A DNA stretch of 64,000 bases, from NCBI RefSeq assembly GCF_900129805.1, contig NZ_FQWY01000004.1, forward strand, positions 34,716 through 98,715. The letters run 5' to 3'. Below the pieces are notes generated by a model. It had not been told where the DNA came from. It was given only the letters and a program-made list of their open reading frames with translations, and did not search any database. Positions within the stretch are counted from its first letter, which is position 1. Each line of letters starts with the position of its first letter. Origin of the DNA: Thermosyntropha lipolytica DSM 11003 (GTDB lineage Bacteria > Bacillota > Syntrophomonadia > Syntrophomonadales > Syntrophomonadaceae). A program made the position numbers and the translations under genes. This document shows positions 35,308 to 44,717 of the stretch, piece after piece.

Positions 35308-35991
35308 TTGTCTGGTCTGGAAAACAATTTAAAACAGGTAAGAGAAAGGATAGAAAAAGCCTGTCTTAAGGCAGGACGAAATCCAGCTGATATTATGCTG
35401 GTGGCAGTCAGCAAAACAGTCGATATAGATACGATAAAGAAGGCTTATGAACTGGGCATAACTCATTTTGGAGAAAACCGGGTGCAGGAGCTTAAACAAA
35501 AGATCCCTCTTTTGCCGCAGGCCAACTGGCATATGATAGGGCGTTTGCAGACCAACAAGGTGAAAGATATAGTCGGCAAAGTGGTGCTTATTCATTCCCT
35601 GGATCGCTGGAATCTGGCGGAAGAGATAAATAAAAGGGCTAGAGCTTTGCATATGAATGTTTCGACACTTCTGCAAATTAATATTGCGGGAGAAGAACAA
35701 AAGGCAGGAATTGCGCCGGATGATGTAGAATATTTTCTAGAATCGGTAAGTCAACTTGACCATATTCGCATTACCGGCTTTATGACTATGGCTCCCCTGC
35801 TCGATAATCCGGAAGAGGCGCGGCCTGTTTTCCGGGAACTTGCTCAGCTCAGGCAAAAGTTCAGGCAAAAGAGTTATCCTAATGTTGAGCTTAAATACCT
35901 TTCCATGGGTATGTCGCAGGATTTTGAGATAGCGATTGAAGAGGGAGCTGATATTGTCCGTATTGGCAGTGCAATTTTTCATGGCGAGTAA
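35308..35991 (+). CDS. yggS: PLP homeostasis protein (YggS/YlmE/PROSC family)
   Basis: TTG 35308, five bases after GGCAGGTGG, is preferred; GTG 35299 sits in the site. The 227-aa alanine racemase-like TIM barrel binds PLP through K36 in LVAVSKTV. Conserved FGENRVQE, WHMIGRLQTNK and LSMGMSQDFEIAI are present. It controls cellular PLP balance and is encoded before sepF in most Firmicutes. Confidence 0.93.
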   Translation: MSGLENNLKQVRERIEKACLKAGRNPADIMLVAVSKTVDIDTIKKAYELGITHFGENRVQELKQKIPLLPQANWHMIGRLQTNKVKDIVGKVVLIHSLDRWNLAEEINKRARALHMNVSTLLQINIAGEEQKAGIAPDDVEYFLESVSQLDHIRITGFMTMAPLLDNPEEARPVFRELAQLRQKFRQKSYPNVELKYLSMGMSQDFEIAIEEGADIVRIGSAIFHGE

Positions 35992-36014
35992 ATAATATTT
36001 TGGGAGGTTGAAAT

Positions 36015-36437
36015 ATGGGGCTTGCAGACAGATTCTGGAGATGGCTGGGGGTACAGGACGAAACGGAAGAGAGGCTGGCACTTCCCGAACCGAAGGAAGA
36101 AACGGCAAAGAGCGGCAGAAACATAGTAAGCCTGCCGGGCAGCAAGACGATGAAAGTGGTGGTATGTGAGCCGGAAAGCTTTGATGAAGCTCAAACCCTG
36201 GCTGATCACCTGAAAAACAGGAAACAGGTTATACTTAATTTCGAACATACTGATCCTGATATTGCCCAGAGGATAATTGATTTCTTAAGTGGAACTACTT
36301 ATTCCCTGGATGGACACAGCCAGAGAATAGGTCCCCATATCTTTATATTTACACCCAGCAATGTAGAGATTGCCACTGACCACCGAGCGGTAATTCGCCG
36401 TCATGGACTGGGCAGTTCCTGGGGAGGAAGCAAGTAG
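36015..36437 (+). CDS. sepF: Cell division protein SepF
   Basis: The 140-aa protein starts MGLADRFWRWLGV, the membrane-binding amphipathic helix, followed by a variable linker and the SepF core (KVVVCEPESFDEAQTLADHLKNRK, QRIIDFLSGTTY). SepF anchors and bundles FtsZ. TGGGAGGTTG precedes ATG 36015. proC follows with no gap. Confidence 0.94.
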   Translation: MGLADRFWRWLGVQDETEERLALPEPKEETAKSGRNIVSLPGSKTMKVVVCEPESFDEAQTLADHLKNRKQVILNFEHTDPDIAQRIIDFLSGTTYSLDGHSQRIGPHIFIFTPSNVEIATDHRAVIRRHGLGSSWGGSK

Positions 36438-37244
36438 GTGGATAAAAAGATAGGGATAATAGGTTGCGGGAAAATGGCTTATGCCATAGCTAAAGGTCTT
36501 TTTTCCGCTTCTTCTTTTTATCAGGGGGAATTAATCGTCCATGATATAGATAAGGAGAAGGAGGAAAAATTTCACCGCGAATTAGGAGCTAAGATAGCCG
36601 ATTTAGCTTCCCTTATTGCCGAAAGTGAGGTAATTATTTTAGCTGTAAAGCCGGGGCAAATAGGAGAAGTCCTGGAAAAGGGACGAGGTTTCTGGCAGGA
36701 AGATAAGCTTATAATATCGGTAGCGGCCAGCATAAAAACCTCATTTATAGAAAAGGTATGCGGGATTCCGGTGCCGGTAATAAGGGTTATGCCTAATACT
36801 CCTGCTCTGGTAGGCAAAGGAGTTGCGGTTTTATGCCGGGGAAGTTTTGCTTTACCTGAACATCTGGATATAGCCGGTAAGATTTTTGCGGTTTTGGGAG
36901 TAACCCGTGTGGTAGAGGAAAAGATGATGGATGCGGTTACGGCCGTATCGGGAAGTGGACCGGCTTATTTTTACCTGGCGGCGGAAGCGATGATAAATGC
37001 CGGGGTAGAGATAGGCCTGGACTGGGAGACAGCACGTTTTCTGGTGGTAAATACTTTAAAAGGAAGTGCTGCCATGCTGGAAGAGACGGGCGAACACCCT
37101 GCCCTTTTGCGGGAAGCTGTTTGTTCACCGGGAGGGACTACGATAGCTGCTGTGCGCAAACTGGAGGAAAACGGCATGCGCCGGGCATTTTTTGAAGCGG
37201 TGGAAAGTGCGTATAAGCGGGCGCGTGAATTGGGGAAGGATTAA
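36438..37244 (+). CDS. proC: Pyrroline-5-carboxylate reductase
   Basis: The 268-aa enzyme starts at GTG 36438, immediately after the sepF stop. It has the dinucleotide-binding GIIGCGKMAYAIA, then VIRVMPNTPALVG and the family signature near AVSGSGPAYFY and SPGGTTIAAV. It catalyses the last step of proline synthesis. Its place between sepF and yggT is common in Clostridia. Confidence 0.95.
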   Translation: MDKKIGIIGCGKMAYAIAKGLFSASSFYQGELIVHDIDKEKEEKFHRELGAKIADLASLIAESEVIILAVKPGQIGEVLEKGRGFWQEDKLIISVAASIKTSFIEKVCGIPVPVIRVMPNTPALVGKGVAVLCRGSFALPEHLDIAGKIFAVLGVTRVVEEKMMDAVTAVSGSGPAYFYLAAEAMINAGVEIGLDWETARFLVVNTLKGSAAMLEETGEHPALLREAVCSPGGTTIAAVRKLEENGMRRAFFEAVESAYKRARELGKD

Positions 37245-37264
37245 AAACAGGGAGGATTAAAGAG

Positions 37265-37528
37265 GTGCGATTGATTTTTGAACTTCTAGATACCGCTCTT
37301 TATATTCTATCCTGGCTGGTCATTATCCGCTGTATTCTCTCTTTTGTAAGGCATGATCCTTATCAGCCGGTTATTAAATTTGTTTATGATGTAACCGAAC
37401 CGGTAATGAGGCCTTTTCGCAACCTGGTTCCGGTGGTAGGAGGAATTGACTTTTCCCCTATTCTGGTTATTCTGGCTATTTATCTGGTACAGGGACTGCT
37501 GTGGAAAATATACTACATGTTTTTATAG
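37265..37528 (+). CDS. yggT: YggT family membrane protein
   Basis: The 87-aa product starts at GTG 37265 after GGAGG. It has two membrane helices (about 5-25 and 60-85) around FVYDVTEPVMRPFRNLVP, the YggT motif. Members are linked to division and osmotic or ion balance. It corresponds to YlmG in the ylm cluster. Confidence 0.9.
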   Translation: MRLIFELLDTALYILSWLVIIRCILSFVRHDPYQPVIKFVYDVTEPVMRPFRNLVPVVGGIDFSPILVILAIYLVQGLLWKIYYMFL

Positions 37529-37540
37529 GAGAGTAGGGAC

Positions 37541-39436
37541 ATGAAACAGGAAAAGCTAGAACTTTTAGCCCCTGCCGGCAGGTGGGAGGCTGTAAAAGCG
37601 GTAGCTGAAGCAGGGGCTGATGCCGTATATGCAGGCGGCAAGCGCTTTAATATGCGGCTTTTGCGCGAAGATTTTAACTTCACAGATGAAGAGCTTAAAA
37701 AGGTAGCCGATTATCTGCATGATCAGGGAAAGAAACTTTATGTTACCGTTAATAACCTGTATTATCAGGATGAAATAGAAGCGGTGAAAGATTATCTTTT
37801 TTATTTGCAGGAAATAGGAGCCGATGCCCTGATCATTCAGGATCTGGGCCTGGTTTCTCTGTTGCGGGAGACGGGGATTGACCTTCCTTTACATGCCAGT
37901 GTGCAGATGGGGATAAATAATAGAGCAGCGGTTAAAATGCTTGAGAATTTAGGCTTTAGCCGGGTTATACTTTCCAAAAACCTTGCTTTAGAAGAGATAA
38001 GGGATATAAGCAGCACTACATCTCTGGGCATGGAGTTTTTTGTCCATGGCGATATGTGCATATCCCATACTGGACAGTGTTATATGAGCAGCTTTATTGC
38101 CGGCGCAAGCGGGAACCGGGGAAAATGTATAAAGCCTTGCCGCTGGCCTTATTATTTAGAGGAAAATGGTAAAATCAAGGGAGAGAAATATTATTATCTG
38201 GCACATAATGATTTGTGCCTTTATCCCTATTTAAAAGAGCTGCTCGAAGCGGGAATAGTTTCATTCAAAATTGAAGGAAGGATGAGGGATCATAACTATT
38301 TGGCCCATCTGGTCAGTATCTACCGCCGGGCGCTGGATCGTCTGCAGGCAGATAGAGCTGACTATGATGAGGAAAGAAAGGATTATGAAAAGCTCTATAC
38401 GGCAAGGATAAGGGATTTTACCAGCGGCAGCCTTTTTAAAAAAATCGATCGGGATGACATAGGTATAACCGGGGAGAGAGAACCTTTTTTCCCTACTTCT
38501 CCCCGTATTTTACCTGGGCTGGATAGGATTGAAGATGATATAACAGATGCCCGAGGGTGTATTCAGGAGATAACGGTTAAAGTAGGCAGTTTATCAGGTT
38601 TCAGGATAGCCTTAGAGCAGGGAATAGAAAATATAATAATTGGGCTGGAAAAATGGCGTTCACCTCATGTGGTATGGAAAGAGAAAGATATTGATGAAGC
38701 TTTAAAACTAGCTTCCTCTGGCTCCAGCCGGGTTTGGCTGGAATTTCCGCGTATTATGCTGGATAGGGATAAAGACTTATATGACCAGGTTAAGAACCTT
38801 AAGCATATATCTTATCTGGCTGGATTTATCGTTCACGACCTGGGAAGCCTTTATGTGCTCAAAGACACAGGCAAAGAGATAAGAGGAGGCTGGGGGCTTA
38901 ACCTGAGCAATCTGGAAGCTATTAAATTACTTAACCGGGAAGGAATTAAAAGGGTGTATCCGTCTCAGGAATTAAGTTATGCTTCTTTAAGCCAGCTGCT
39001 GGCAGGGTATGAAGAGATTGAAATCATGGTACAGGGTCCCCTTACCGGAATTATTACTGATTTTTGCCTTCCGGGGAGCGAGGAGGGAAAAAGTTTAGAC
39101 TGCGGGCGGTGTAGTGGTCAGAGCTATGCCTTGCAGGATGAGCTGGGGAACCGTTATGTCCTGGCTACTGACTACAACTGCCGCAATTATATTTTTTATC
39201 CCCATGAGCTTTGTTTGCTTCCTTACCTTCCTTTTTTGGCCGGGGCAGGACTTAAATATATAAGGATAGATGGTCAGTTTTATGAAGAAGCAAAGCTTAC
39301 AGGAATCCTTAAAATTTACCGGCAGGCGGTAAGCAAGATTAAAGGCGGCAATTATGATGTAAAGGAGGAAGGAGAAGAGATATACGCGATGTTTCCAGGC
39401 ACTTTGACTTCCCATCCCCTTTTTAACAAGTTTTAG
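37541..39436 (+). CDS. Peptidase U32 family protein (second, shorter)
   Basis: This 631-aa protein begins LELLAPAGRWEAVKAVAEAGADAVYAG and has the U32 signature EFFVHGDMCISHTGQC followed by GNRGKCIKPCRWP. A second barrel half follows (from about 340) with DCGRCSGQ and TDYNCRNYIFYPHELC. It lacks the DUF3656 insertion of the paralogue at 21403. Relatives act in tRNA or rRNA hydroxylation or as collagenases; the specific role is unknown. It sits where ylmH is often found between yggT and divIVA. Confidence 0.83.
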   Translation: MKQEKLELLAPAGRWEAVKAVAEAGADAVYAGGKRFNMRLLREDFNFTDEELKKVADYLHDQGKKLYVTVNNLYYQDEIEAVKDYLFYLQEIGADALIIQDLGLVSLLRETGIDLPLHASVQMGINNRAAVKMLENLGFSRVILSKNLALEEIRDISSTTSLGMEFFVHGDMCISHTGQCYMSSFIAGASGNRGKCIKPCRWPYYLEENGKIKGEKYYYLAHNDLCLYPYLKELLEAGIVSFKIEGRMRDHNYLAHLVSIYRRALDRLQADRADYDEERKDYEKLYTARIRDFTSGSLFKKIDRDDIGITGEREPFFPTSPRILPGLDRIEDDITDARGCIQEITVKVGSLSGFRIALEQGIENIIIGLEKWRSPHVVWKEKDIDEALKLASSGSSRVWLEFPRIMLDRDKDLYDQVKNLKHISYLAGFIVHDLGSLYVLKDTGKEIRGGWGLNLSNLEAIKLLNREGIKRVYPSQELSYASLSQLLAGYEEIEIMVQGPLTGIITDFCLPGSEEGKSLDCGRCSGQSYALQDELGNRYVLATDYNCRNYIFYPHELCLLPYLPFLAGAGLKYIRIDGQFYEEAKLTGILKIYRQAVSKIKGGNYDVKEEGEEIYAMFPGTLTSHPLFNKF

Positions 39437-39457
39437 ACCGGAGAGGAGGCAGAGAAT

Positions 39458-39979
39458 ATGCTAACACCGATGGAGATAAGAAACCAGCAGTTCAGCCGGG
39501 GTATGCGGGGATTGAAAGAAGAAGAGGTGAAAAATTTTTTGTATTATGTTGCCCAGAATTATGAAGCTCTTTACAGCGAAAATGCCCGGCTAAAAGAACA
39601 GATTCAGCGTTTAGAATATGAACTGGCCAGATACCGTAAACTAGAGGATACTATGAACAACAGCCTTATTCTGGCTCAGCAGGCAGCTGAAGAATATAAG
39701 GCTAATGCCAGGAAGGAAGCGGAGTTTATACTGGAAAATGCCAAGCGCAGAATTGCGGAAATGCTTTTTGTATATCAGGAAATTATAAAAAGGCTTAATA
39801 TTTTTAATGCAGAAATGAAAGCCCAGCTCAGAAGCGAACTGGAGCTTTTGGAAAAAAACCAGAGCAAGATTGATGAGATGGCTGATTTTTTCTACAGCAA
39901 GGATGTAAAAGAGATTATGGAGAAACTGGAAAAAATAACCTTAAAGGAAGATGAGCATGGTCAGGATAACGGAAGTTGA
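39458..39979 (+). CDS. divIVA: DivIVA domain protein
   Basis: The 173-aa protein starts MLTPMEIRNQQFSRGMRGLKEEEVKNFL, the DivIVA lipid-binding and dimerisation motif, followed by long coiled coils. DivIVA marks negatively curved membrane at septa and poles. GAGAGGAGG precedes ATG 39458. The end overlaps the next gene by 23 bp. Confidence 0.93.
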   Translation: MLTPMEIRNQQFSRGMRGLKEEEVKNFLYYVAQNYEALYSENARLKEQIQRLEYELARYRKLEDTMNNSLILAQQAAEEYKANARKEAEFILENAKRRIAEMLFVYQEIIKRLNIFNAEMKAQLRSELELLEKNQSKIDEMADFFYSKDVKEIMEKLEKITLKEDEHGQDNGS

Positions 39980-40256
39980 TGGGAGAATTCGCTTAAATGT
40001 CAAGGTTTTACCTCGTTCGTCCCGCAACGGAATAGCGGGTGAGGAAGGGGAAACCTTGAAGGTAAAGCTTAACGCGCCTCCGGTAGACGGAGAAGCTAAT
40101 AAAGCCTTAACAGCTTTTCTGGCCGATATGCTGGGTGTGCCCAAAAAAGATGTGGTCATTGTAAAAGGAGAAACGGCACGGCATAAAGTGGTAGAAATAA
40201 GAGGGATCGATGCCTTAACCTGCCGGCAGATAATAGGTCAAAAGATAACAGGCTGA
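39957..40256 (+). CDS. yggU: YggU/DUF167 family protein
   Basis: The 99-aa form from ATG 39957 has AAAGGAAG six bases upstream; ATG 39951 is next to that site. LNVKVLPRSSRNGI, LKVKLNAPPVDGEANKALTAF and VVIVKGETARHKVVEI are the DUF167 hallmarks. Function is unknown. It is the last gene of the division cluster. Confidence 0.9.
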   Translation: MVRITEVDGRIRLNVKVLPRSSRNGIAGEEGETLKVKLNAPPVDGEANKALTAFLADMLGVPKKDVVIVKGETARHKVVEIRGIDALTCRQIIGQKITG

Positions 40257-40276
40257 TACTATCTTTTTCAGCTTGT

Positions 40277-41152
40277 TTAGTTTATTCTGGGGGTCAGTAC
40301 GGCAATCAACATAGACAGCAGTATAAGTCCAGCTCCGATAAGGCCCCTGGAGGAGAACATTTCCCCTGCCCACAGGTAGCCGGCCAAAGCAGCAAATACC
40401 GGTTCCATGGTAAGTATGATAGCAAAGCGGGTGGGAGTGCTGTATTTTTGCATGCCGTTTTGCAGCAAAAAAGCCAGAGCCGTAGCCAGGATAGAGGTTA
40501 TTAATATAGCATATACCGCATTACAGGTTAGTGAGGGTGGAAAAGGCTCGGCCGGCACAGCAATAAGGAGAGAAAGAATACCGACAAATAAAATCTGTAC
40601 TCCGGTTATAGCTACCGGGTCATGTTTATATGAGTACCTATCTACCAGGATTATGTGCAGGGCAAAACCGATTGCACATATAAAAACCAGCAAGTCGCCA
40701 TAATTTAACCGGCAGCTGCTGGTAGGGAAAGAGAGCAGGAAAAGCCCGGCTAAAGCTGTCAGGGATGCCAGAAACGTTTTAGTTTCTGGTTTTTTCCGAT
40801 ACATAAGGGAGTATATGACTGGCACCAGCACTACACTGAGGCCGGTAATAAATCCGGCATTGGAAGCCGTAGTATATTTAAGGCCTATAGTCTGGAAAGT
40901 ATAGCCTATGAAAAGGAATAAACCTATGACCGAGCCGTATATAACCGTAGGAAAATCGATTTTTTGCATGTTTTTAAAGGCCAGCAGGGCTAGAACCAGA
41001 AAAGCCAGTATAAAGCGCAGGGCCAGGAACCAGAAGGGACCTATATCGGCCAGTGCGTTCTTAACTATGACAAAAGTGGTACCCCAGATAAAAGCTACCA
41101 GCAACATGCTTGCTTCGGCCTTAAGCTGTTTGCTGTTAAGAAAAAGGTGCAT
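40277..41152 (-). CDS. EamA/DMT family transporter
   Basis: The 291-aa protein has ten predicted membrane helices in two EamA repeats (about 12-140 and 155-285), with MEPVFAALAGYLWAGE, the usual motif of the second repeat. It probably exports a metabolite or amino acid; the substrate is unknown. It converges on yggU, with 20 bp between them. Confidence 0.85.
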   Translation of the reverse strand: MHLFLNSKQLKAEASMLLVAFIWGTTFVIVKNALADIGPFWFLALRFILAFLVLALLAFKNMQKIDFPTVIYGSVIGLFLFIGYTFQTIGLKYTTASNAGFITGLSVVLVPVIYSLMYRKKPETKTFLASLTALAGLFLLSFPTSSCRLNYGDLLVFICAIGFALHIILVDRYSYKHDPVAITGVQILFVGILSLLIAVPAEPFPPSLTCNAVYAILITSILATALAFLLQNGMQKYSTPTRFAIILTMEPVFAALAGYLWAGEMFSSRGLIGAGLILLSMLIAVLTPRIN

Positions 41153-41335
41153 GGTTTTCTACCTCATTTCCCTTGTAGTTATGCAGTTAACTAAATAAAT
41201 ATAATAGCATGAATTGACAAAAAAGGTAGATAAAAATTTTTATTTAGGAAATAAATAAGCTGCAGGTGGTGCAAAAATATACATTGGCTAATAAAGGAAT
41301 TTTTTAAATTAGTAGTTAATTTTTGTGCAAGAGTA

Positions 41336-41364
41336 TTGTCGATTAATACAGACGAATGTATAAT
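41336..41364 (+). promoter_or_regulatory. Sigma-A promoter of the amino-acid ABC operon
   Basis: TTGTCG (41336-41341), 17-bp spacer, TATAAT (41359-41364), 36 bp before the start codon. No riboswitch was recognised in the 248-bp gap. Confidence 0.75.
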
Positions 41365-41400
41365 TATAATTGTTAATAATGCAAGGCAGGAGTGGTTAAG

Positions 41401-42186
41401 ATGAAAGGCAAATGGCGTTTACTGGTAAGCAGTTTATTGATGGTAGGTTTGCTTTTTATGCTGGCTGGTTGTGGTGGTAAAGGAGCTGACAAGGCAGCGG
41501 AAAAACCGAAAAAAATTATTGTGGGTACTAATGCTACCTTCCCGCCTTTTGAATCTCAGGAGAAAGGTGAACTGGTGGGATTTGATATTGACTTGATCAG
41601 AGCTATCTGTGAAGTGCAGGGATATGAAGTAGAGATAAAACACATGGGATTTGAAGCTTTAATTCCTGCCGTGCAGCAGGGTAAAATCGATGCCGCTATT
41701 TCTGGCATGTCGATAACCGAGGAAAGGCAGAAGGTGGTAGATTTTAGTGATCCTTATTTTAATGCCGGACTTATTATTGCGGTACGAAATGATAATACTA
41801 CCATAAACAGCACCGATGATTTGCGCGGCAAAAAACTGGCAGCTCAGACAGGTACCATAGGAGCAGCCTACTGTGATAGAGTAAAAGAACAGGATCCATC
41901 CACAGTAGTAAAACATTTCAAAGATATTGGGGAAGCATTTATGGAACTTAAAAAAGGCGGAGTAGATGCGGTAATTAATGATTATCCGGTTACCTTGAAC
42001 TATATACTTACTACCGAAGATGCGAATATAAAAATGGTGGGCGAAGTCTTTTCCGCTGATGATAAATACGGTATAGCCGTAAAGAAAGGTAATACTGAGC
42101 TCCTGAACATGATAAACGAAGGCCTGAAGAAGATTAAAGAAAATGGAACTTATGATAAAATTTATCAGAAATATTTTCAGCAATAA
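41401..42186 (+). CDS. Polar amino-acid ABC transporter, substrate-binding lipoprotein
   Basis: ATG 41401 follows GGCAGGAGTGG; GTG 41392 is inside the site. The 261-aa protein has a signal peptide with lipobox MLAGC. The mature part has GTNATFPPFESQEKGELVGFDIDLIRAI and DAAISGMSITEERQKVVDFSDPY, typical of the SBP family 3 (glutamine/polar amino acids). The exact ligand is not evident. Permease and ATPase follow. Confidence 0.93.
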   Translation: MKGKWRLLVSSLLMVGLLFMLAGCGGKGADKAAEKPKKIIVGTNATFPPFESQEKGELVGFDIDLIRAICEVQGYEVEIKHMGFEALIPAVQQGKIDAAISGMSITEERQKVVDFSDPYFNAGLIIAVRNDNTTINSTDDLRGKKLAAQTGTIGAAYCDRVKEQDPSTVVKHFKDIGEAFMELKKGGVDAVINDYPVTLNYILTTEDANIKMVGEVFSADDKYGIAVKKGNTELLNMINEGLKKIKENGTYDKIYQKYFQQ

Positions 42187-42217
42187 TGATTAACCGCGAG
42201 GCATAAGGCATAATACT

Positions 42218-42243
42218 AAAGCGCGAGAATAGGCTCGCGCTTT
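42218..42243 (+). other. Hairpin between binding protein and permease
   Basis: AAAGCGCGAG (42218-42227) pairs with CTCGCGCTTT (42234-42243) and is followed by AAATTTG. It probably stabilises or partly terminates transcripts, giving excess binding protein. Confidence 0.6.
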
Positions 42244-42270
42244 AAATTTGTTTGGATAGGAGGAATACTT

Positions 42271-42960
42271 TTGGCAGAACTTTGGGGAATAATAGGCGGT
42301 TTATCAGAGATAAGGGGATTTCAGGTGGTATGGGAAAACCTTCCTTATTTTTTGGAAGGAGCCCTTATAACTATTGAAGTTACTGCTCTGTCCGTAGCTA
42401 TGGGGATGGTTTTGGGATTATTTGCCGGCCTGTTCAGGCTTTCCCACCGTGTATTACTGCGCTCAGTAGCCATTGCCTATATCGATTTTTTTCGCGGGAC
42501 TCCGCTATTTGTGCAAATACTGCTTTTACATTTTGGGATTTTACCTTATTTTGGGATTAATGAAGCGTTTACTTCGGCTATTATTGCCTGTGGTTTAAAC
42601 AGCGGAGCTTATATAGGGGAGATTGTAAGAGCAGGTATTCAGGCTGTAGATAAAGGACAAATGGAAGCAGCCAGGTCGCTGGGCATGAATGAAAGACAGG
42701 CTATGACCTATGTAATACTTCCCCAGGCTTATAAAATCGTTATCCCTCCTCTCATAAACGAGTTTATAGCTCTGCTTAAAGATACTTCTCTGGTATCTAC
42801 GATTGCCGTAGCCGAGCTTACCTACCGCGGAAATCTGGTTTATGCCAATACTTATCAGGCAGCCTGGGTATGGGGAGCTGTGGCGGTAATCTACTTCATC
42901 ATAACCAAGAGTCTGGGTCTCTTTGGCGATTATGTGGAAAGGAGGCTTAAAACCGAATAA
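42271..42960 (+). CDS. Polar amino-acid ABC transporter permease
   Basis: TTG 42271 lies 8 bases after AGGAGG. The 229-aa protein begins the permease domain with [22 protein letters not shown] and has [16 protein letters not shown] and [21 protein letters not shown], the HisM/GlnP-type coupling motif. Its stop overlaps the ATPase start by one base. Confidence 0.93.
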   Translation: MAELWGIIGGLSEIRGFQVVWENLPYFLEGALITIEVTALSVAMGMVLGLFAGLFRLSHRVLLRSVAIAYIDFFRGTPLFVQILLLHFGILPYFGINEAFTSAIIACGLNSGAYIGEIVRAGIQAVDKGQMEAARSLGMNERQAMTYVILPQAYKIVIPPLINEFIALLKDTSLVSTIAVAELTYRGNLVYANTYQAAWVWGAVAVIYFIITKSLGLFGDYVERRLKTE

Positions 42961-43682
42961 TGATAGACATAGTCGATGTTTATAAAAGCTTTGGCAAACT
43001 GGAAGTTTTGAAGGGGATAAATCTGCATATTGACCAGCAGGAGGTAGTATGTGTCATAGGCCCTTCGGGTTCAGGCAAGAGTACGCTTTTAAGATGCATA
43101 AATCAGCTGGAAAAGGTGGAAAAAGGACATATTTATGTAGATGGTGAAGAGGTTACCGACCCGAAAACGGATATCAACCGGGTACGGCAGAAGATGGGGA
43201 TGGTTTTCCAGCATTTTAATCTTTTTCCCCATAAAACCACCCTGGAAAATATAACCCTGGCCCCGATAAAGATCAAAGGGGTACCTAAGGAAGAAGCTAT
43301 TGAGATGGCCATGAGCCTTTTGCGCAAGGTAGGATTGGAAGATAAAGCCCATGTATACCCGGCCAATCTTTCCGGGGGGCAGAAACAGAGGGTGGCTATT
43401 GCCAGGGCATTAGCCATGCAGCCTAAGGTAATGCTTTTTGATGAGCCTACTTCTGCACTGGATCCGGAGATGGTAGGAGAGGTGCTGGCGGTAATGAAAG
43501 ATCTAGCTCTGGAAGGCATGACGATGGTGGTAGTAACCCATGAAATGGGTTTTGCCCGGGAAGTGGGAGATCGGGTGATATTCATGGATGAAGGCCAGAT
43601 AGTGGAAGAAGGGACTCCGGAAGAGATTTTTAACAATCCGAAAAATAGCCGCACCCAGTCTTTTTTAAGCAAGGTTTTGTAA
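42960..43682 (+). CDS. Polar amino-acid ABC transporter ATPase (GlnQ-like)
   Basis: The 240-aa ATPase has Walker [18 protein letters not shown], Walker [20 protein letters not shown] and the H-loop [20 protein letters not shown]. These are specific for the polar amino-acid subfamily. It couples ATP use to the permease encoded just upstream. Confidence 0.95.
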   Translation: MIDIVDVYKSFGKLEVLKGINLHIDQQEVVCVIGPSGSGKSTLLRCINQLEKVEKGHIYVDGEEVTDPKTDINRVRQKMGMVFQHFNLFPHKTTLENITLAPIKIKGVPKEEAIEMAMSLLRKVGLEDKAHVYPANLSGGQKQRVAIARALAMQPKVMLFDEPTSALDPEMVGEVLAVMKDLALEGMTMVVVTHEMGFAREVGDRVIFMDEGQIVEEGTPEEIFNNPKNSRTQSFLSKVL

Positions 43683-43732
43683 TTTTCCCGGCCTGGCTTA
43701 AAAGGAAAGCCTTAAATTTAGGAGGATTGGCT

Positions 43733-44359
43733 GTGGATAACCGGGAAAGATGCCGTATCATACTGGACAGGCTGGAAGGCGAATATCCTGATGCCTCTAC
43801 TCTGCTTAAGTACCGCAACCTTTTTGAACTCCTGGTAGCAGTTATTCTATCAGCTCAGAGCACAGATGAGCAGGTTAACCGGGTAACGGATAGGCTTTTT
43901 GCGAGATATCCTACCCCTTATGCGCTGGCTGAAGCCTCCTTAGAAGAATTAGAGGAGATAATAAAGAAGGTAGGACTTTATAAGAGCAAAGCCAGAAATC
44001 TTAAAAAGATGGCGGAAATGCTAATTGCCAGGTATAATGGAGAAGTTCCGGATAATATGGAAGAACTGCTTGCGCTTCCCGGGGTAGGGAGGAAAACTGC
44101 CAATGTAGTATTATCTGTAGGCTTTAATAAGCCGGGATTAGGCGTAGATACACATGTACACCGGGTTGCTAACCGTTTGGGGCTGGTTAAGGCTAAAAAT
44201 CCTAAGGATACGGAAAAACAGCTTAAAGAACTTATTGCTGTTTCCTGGTGGGGAAAAGCGCATCATCTTTTTATTTTTCACGGCCGCCGGGTATGTAAGG
44301 CGCGCAGGCCTTATTGTACAAACTGCCTGATTGAGGATTTATGCTTGAAAATTTTTTAA
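43733..44359 (+). CDS. nth: Endonuclease III
   Basis: GTG 43733 follows AGGAGG by 7 bases (TTG 43727 is too close). The 208-aa glycosylase/AP lyase has the HhH LPGVGRKTANVV with catalytic K121, and D139 in GVDTHVHRV; E. coli numbers are K120 and D138. The C-terminal C-x6-C-x2-C-x5-C [4Fe-4S] motif is complete. It removes oxidised pyrimidines from DNA. Confidence 0.96.
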   Translation: MDNRERCRIILDRLEGEYPDASTLLKYRNLFELLVAVILSAQSTDEQVNRVTDRLFARYPTPYALAEASLEELEEIIKKVGLYKSKARNLKKMAEMLIARYNGEVPDNMEELLALPGVGRKTANVVLSVGFNKPGLGVDTHVHRVANRLGLVKAKNPKDTEKQLKELIAVSWWGKAHHLFIFHGRRVCKARRPYCTNCLIEDLCLKIF

Positions 44360-44377
44360 TTGCTATTTCAGGGATAG

Positions 44378-44406
44378 TTGTTTTGTAAGATGGTATGTGC
44401 TACAAT
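44378..44406 (+). promoter_or_regulatory. Promoter of the ileS T-box transcript
   Basis: TTGTTT (44378-44383), 17-bp spacer, TACAAT (44401-44406). Transcription would begin near 44413, just before the T-box stem I. Confidence 0.75.
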
Positions 44407-44429
44407 AAATACGATTTTCCGGTAAATAA

Positions 44430-44680
44430 TATCATATGGGCAGTGATGATCGGGACAGTAGCCGGATAACAAGCTTAAAGCGAGTCCGGGAGGGTGAAAG
44501 CCGGGCAGCTTGTTGCCAGGTGAAGATCACCCGGGAGCTTTCAAACCGAAAGCCCAGGCAAGTAGGTTTGAACGGGTGCCTTACGTTATAAGGCTTAGAG
44601 TGGTGTTTTAGCAAAACACTATGAGGGTGGTACCGCGGAAGCAAACCTTTCGTCCCTTGGGGATGAAAGGTTTTTTGTCC
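44430..44680 (+). promoter_or_regulatory. T-box riboswitch, isoleucine-specific
   Basis: The leader has the T-box sequence AGGGTGGTACCGCGG (44624-44638), the AGTA of the specifier internal loop (about 44457), and GAAGATCA on the 3' side, giving the specifier codon ATC (Ile) at 44526-44528. A 13-bp terminator stem (44644-44656 with 44660-44672) and T-run follow. Uncharged tRNA-Ile should stabilise the antiterminator and permit ileS transcription. The codon agrees with the downstream gene. Confidence 0.96.
44644..44676 (+). terminator. T-box terminator hairpin
   Basis: AACCTTTCGTCCC (44644-44656) pairs with 44660-44672 over 13 bp (one G-T pair), loop TTG, then a T-run to 44676. It competes with the antiterminator formed by the T-box sequence. 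Confidence 0.9.
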
Positions 44681-44717
44681 ATATATACAAATAATCTGGT
44701 GAGGTGGTAAGAGAAGC

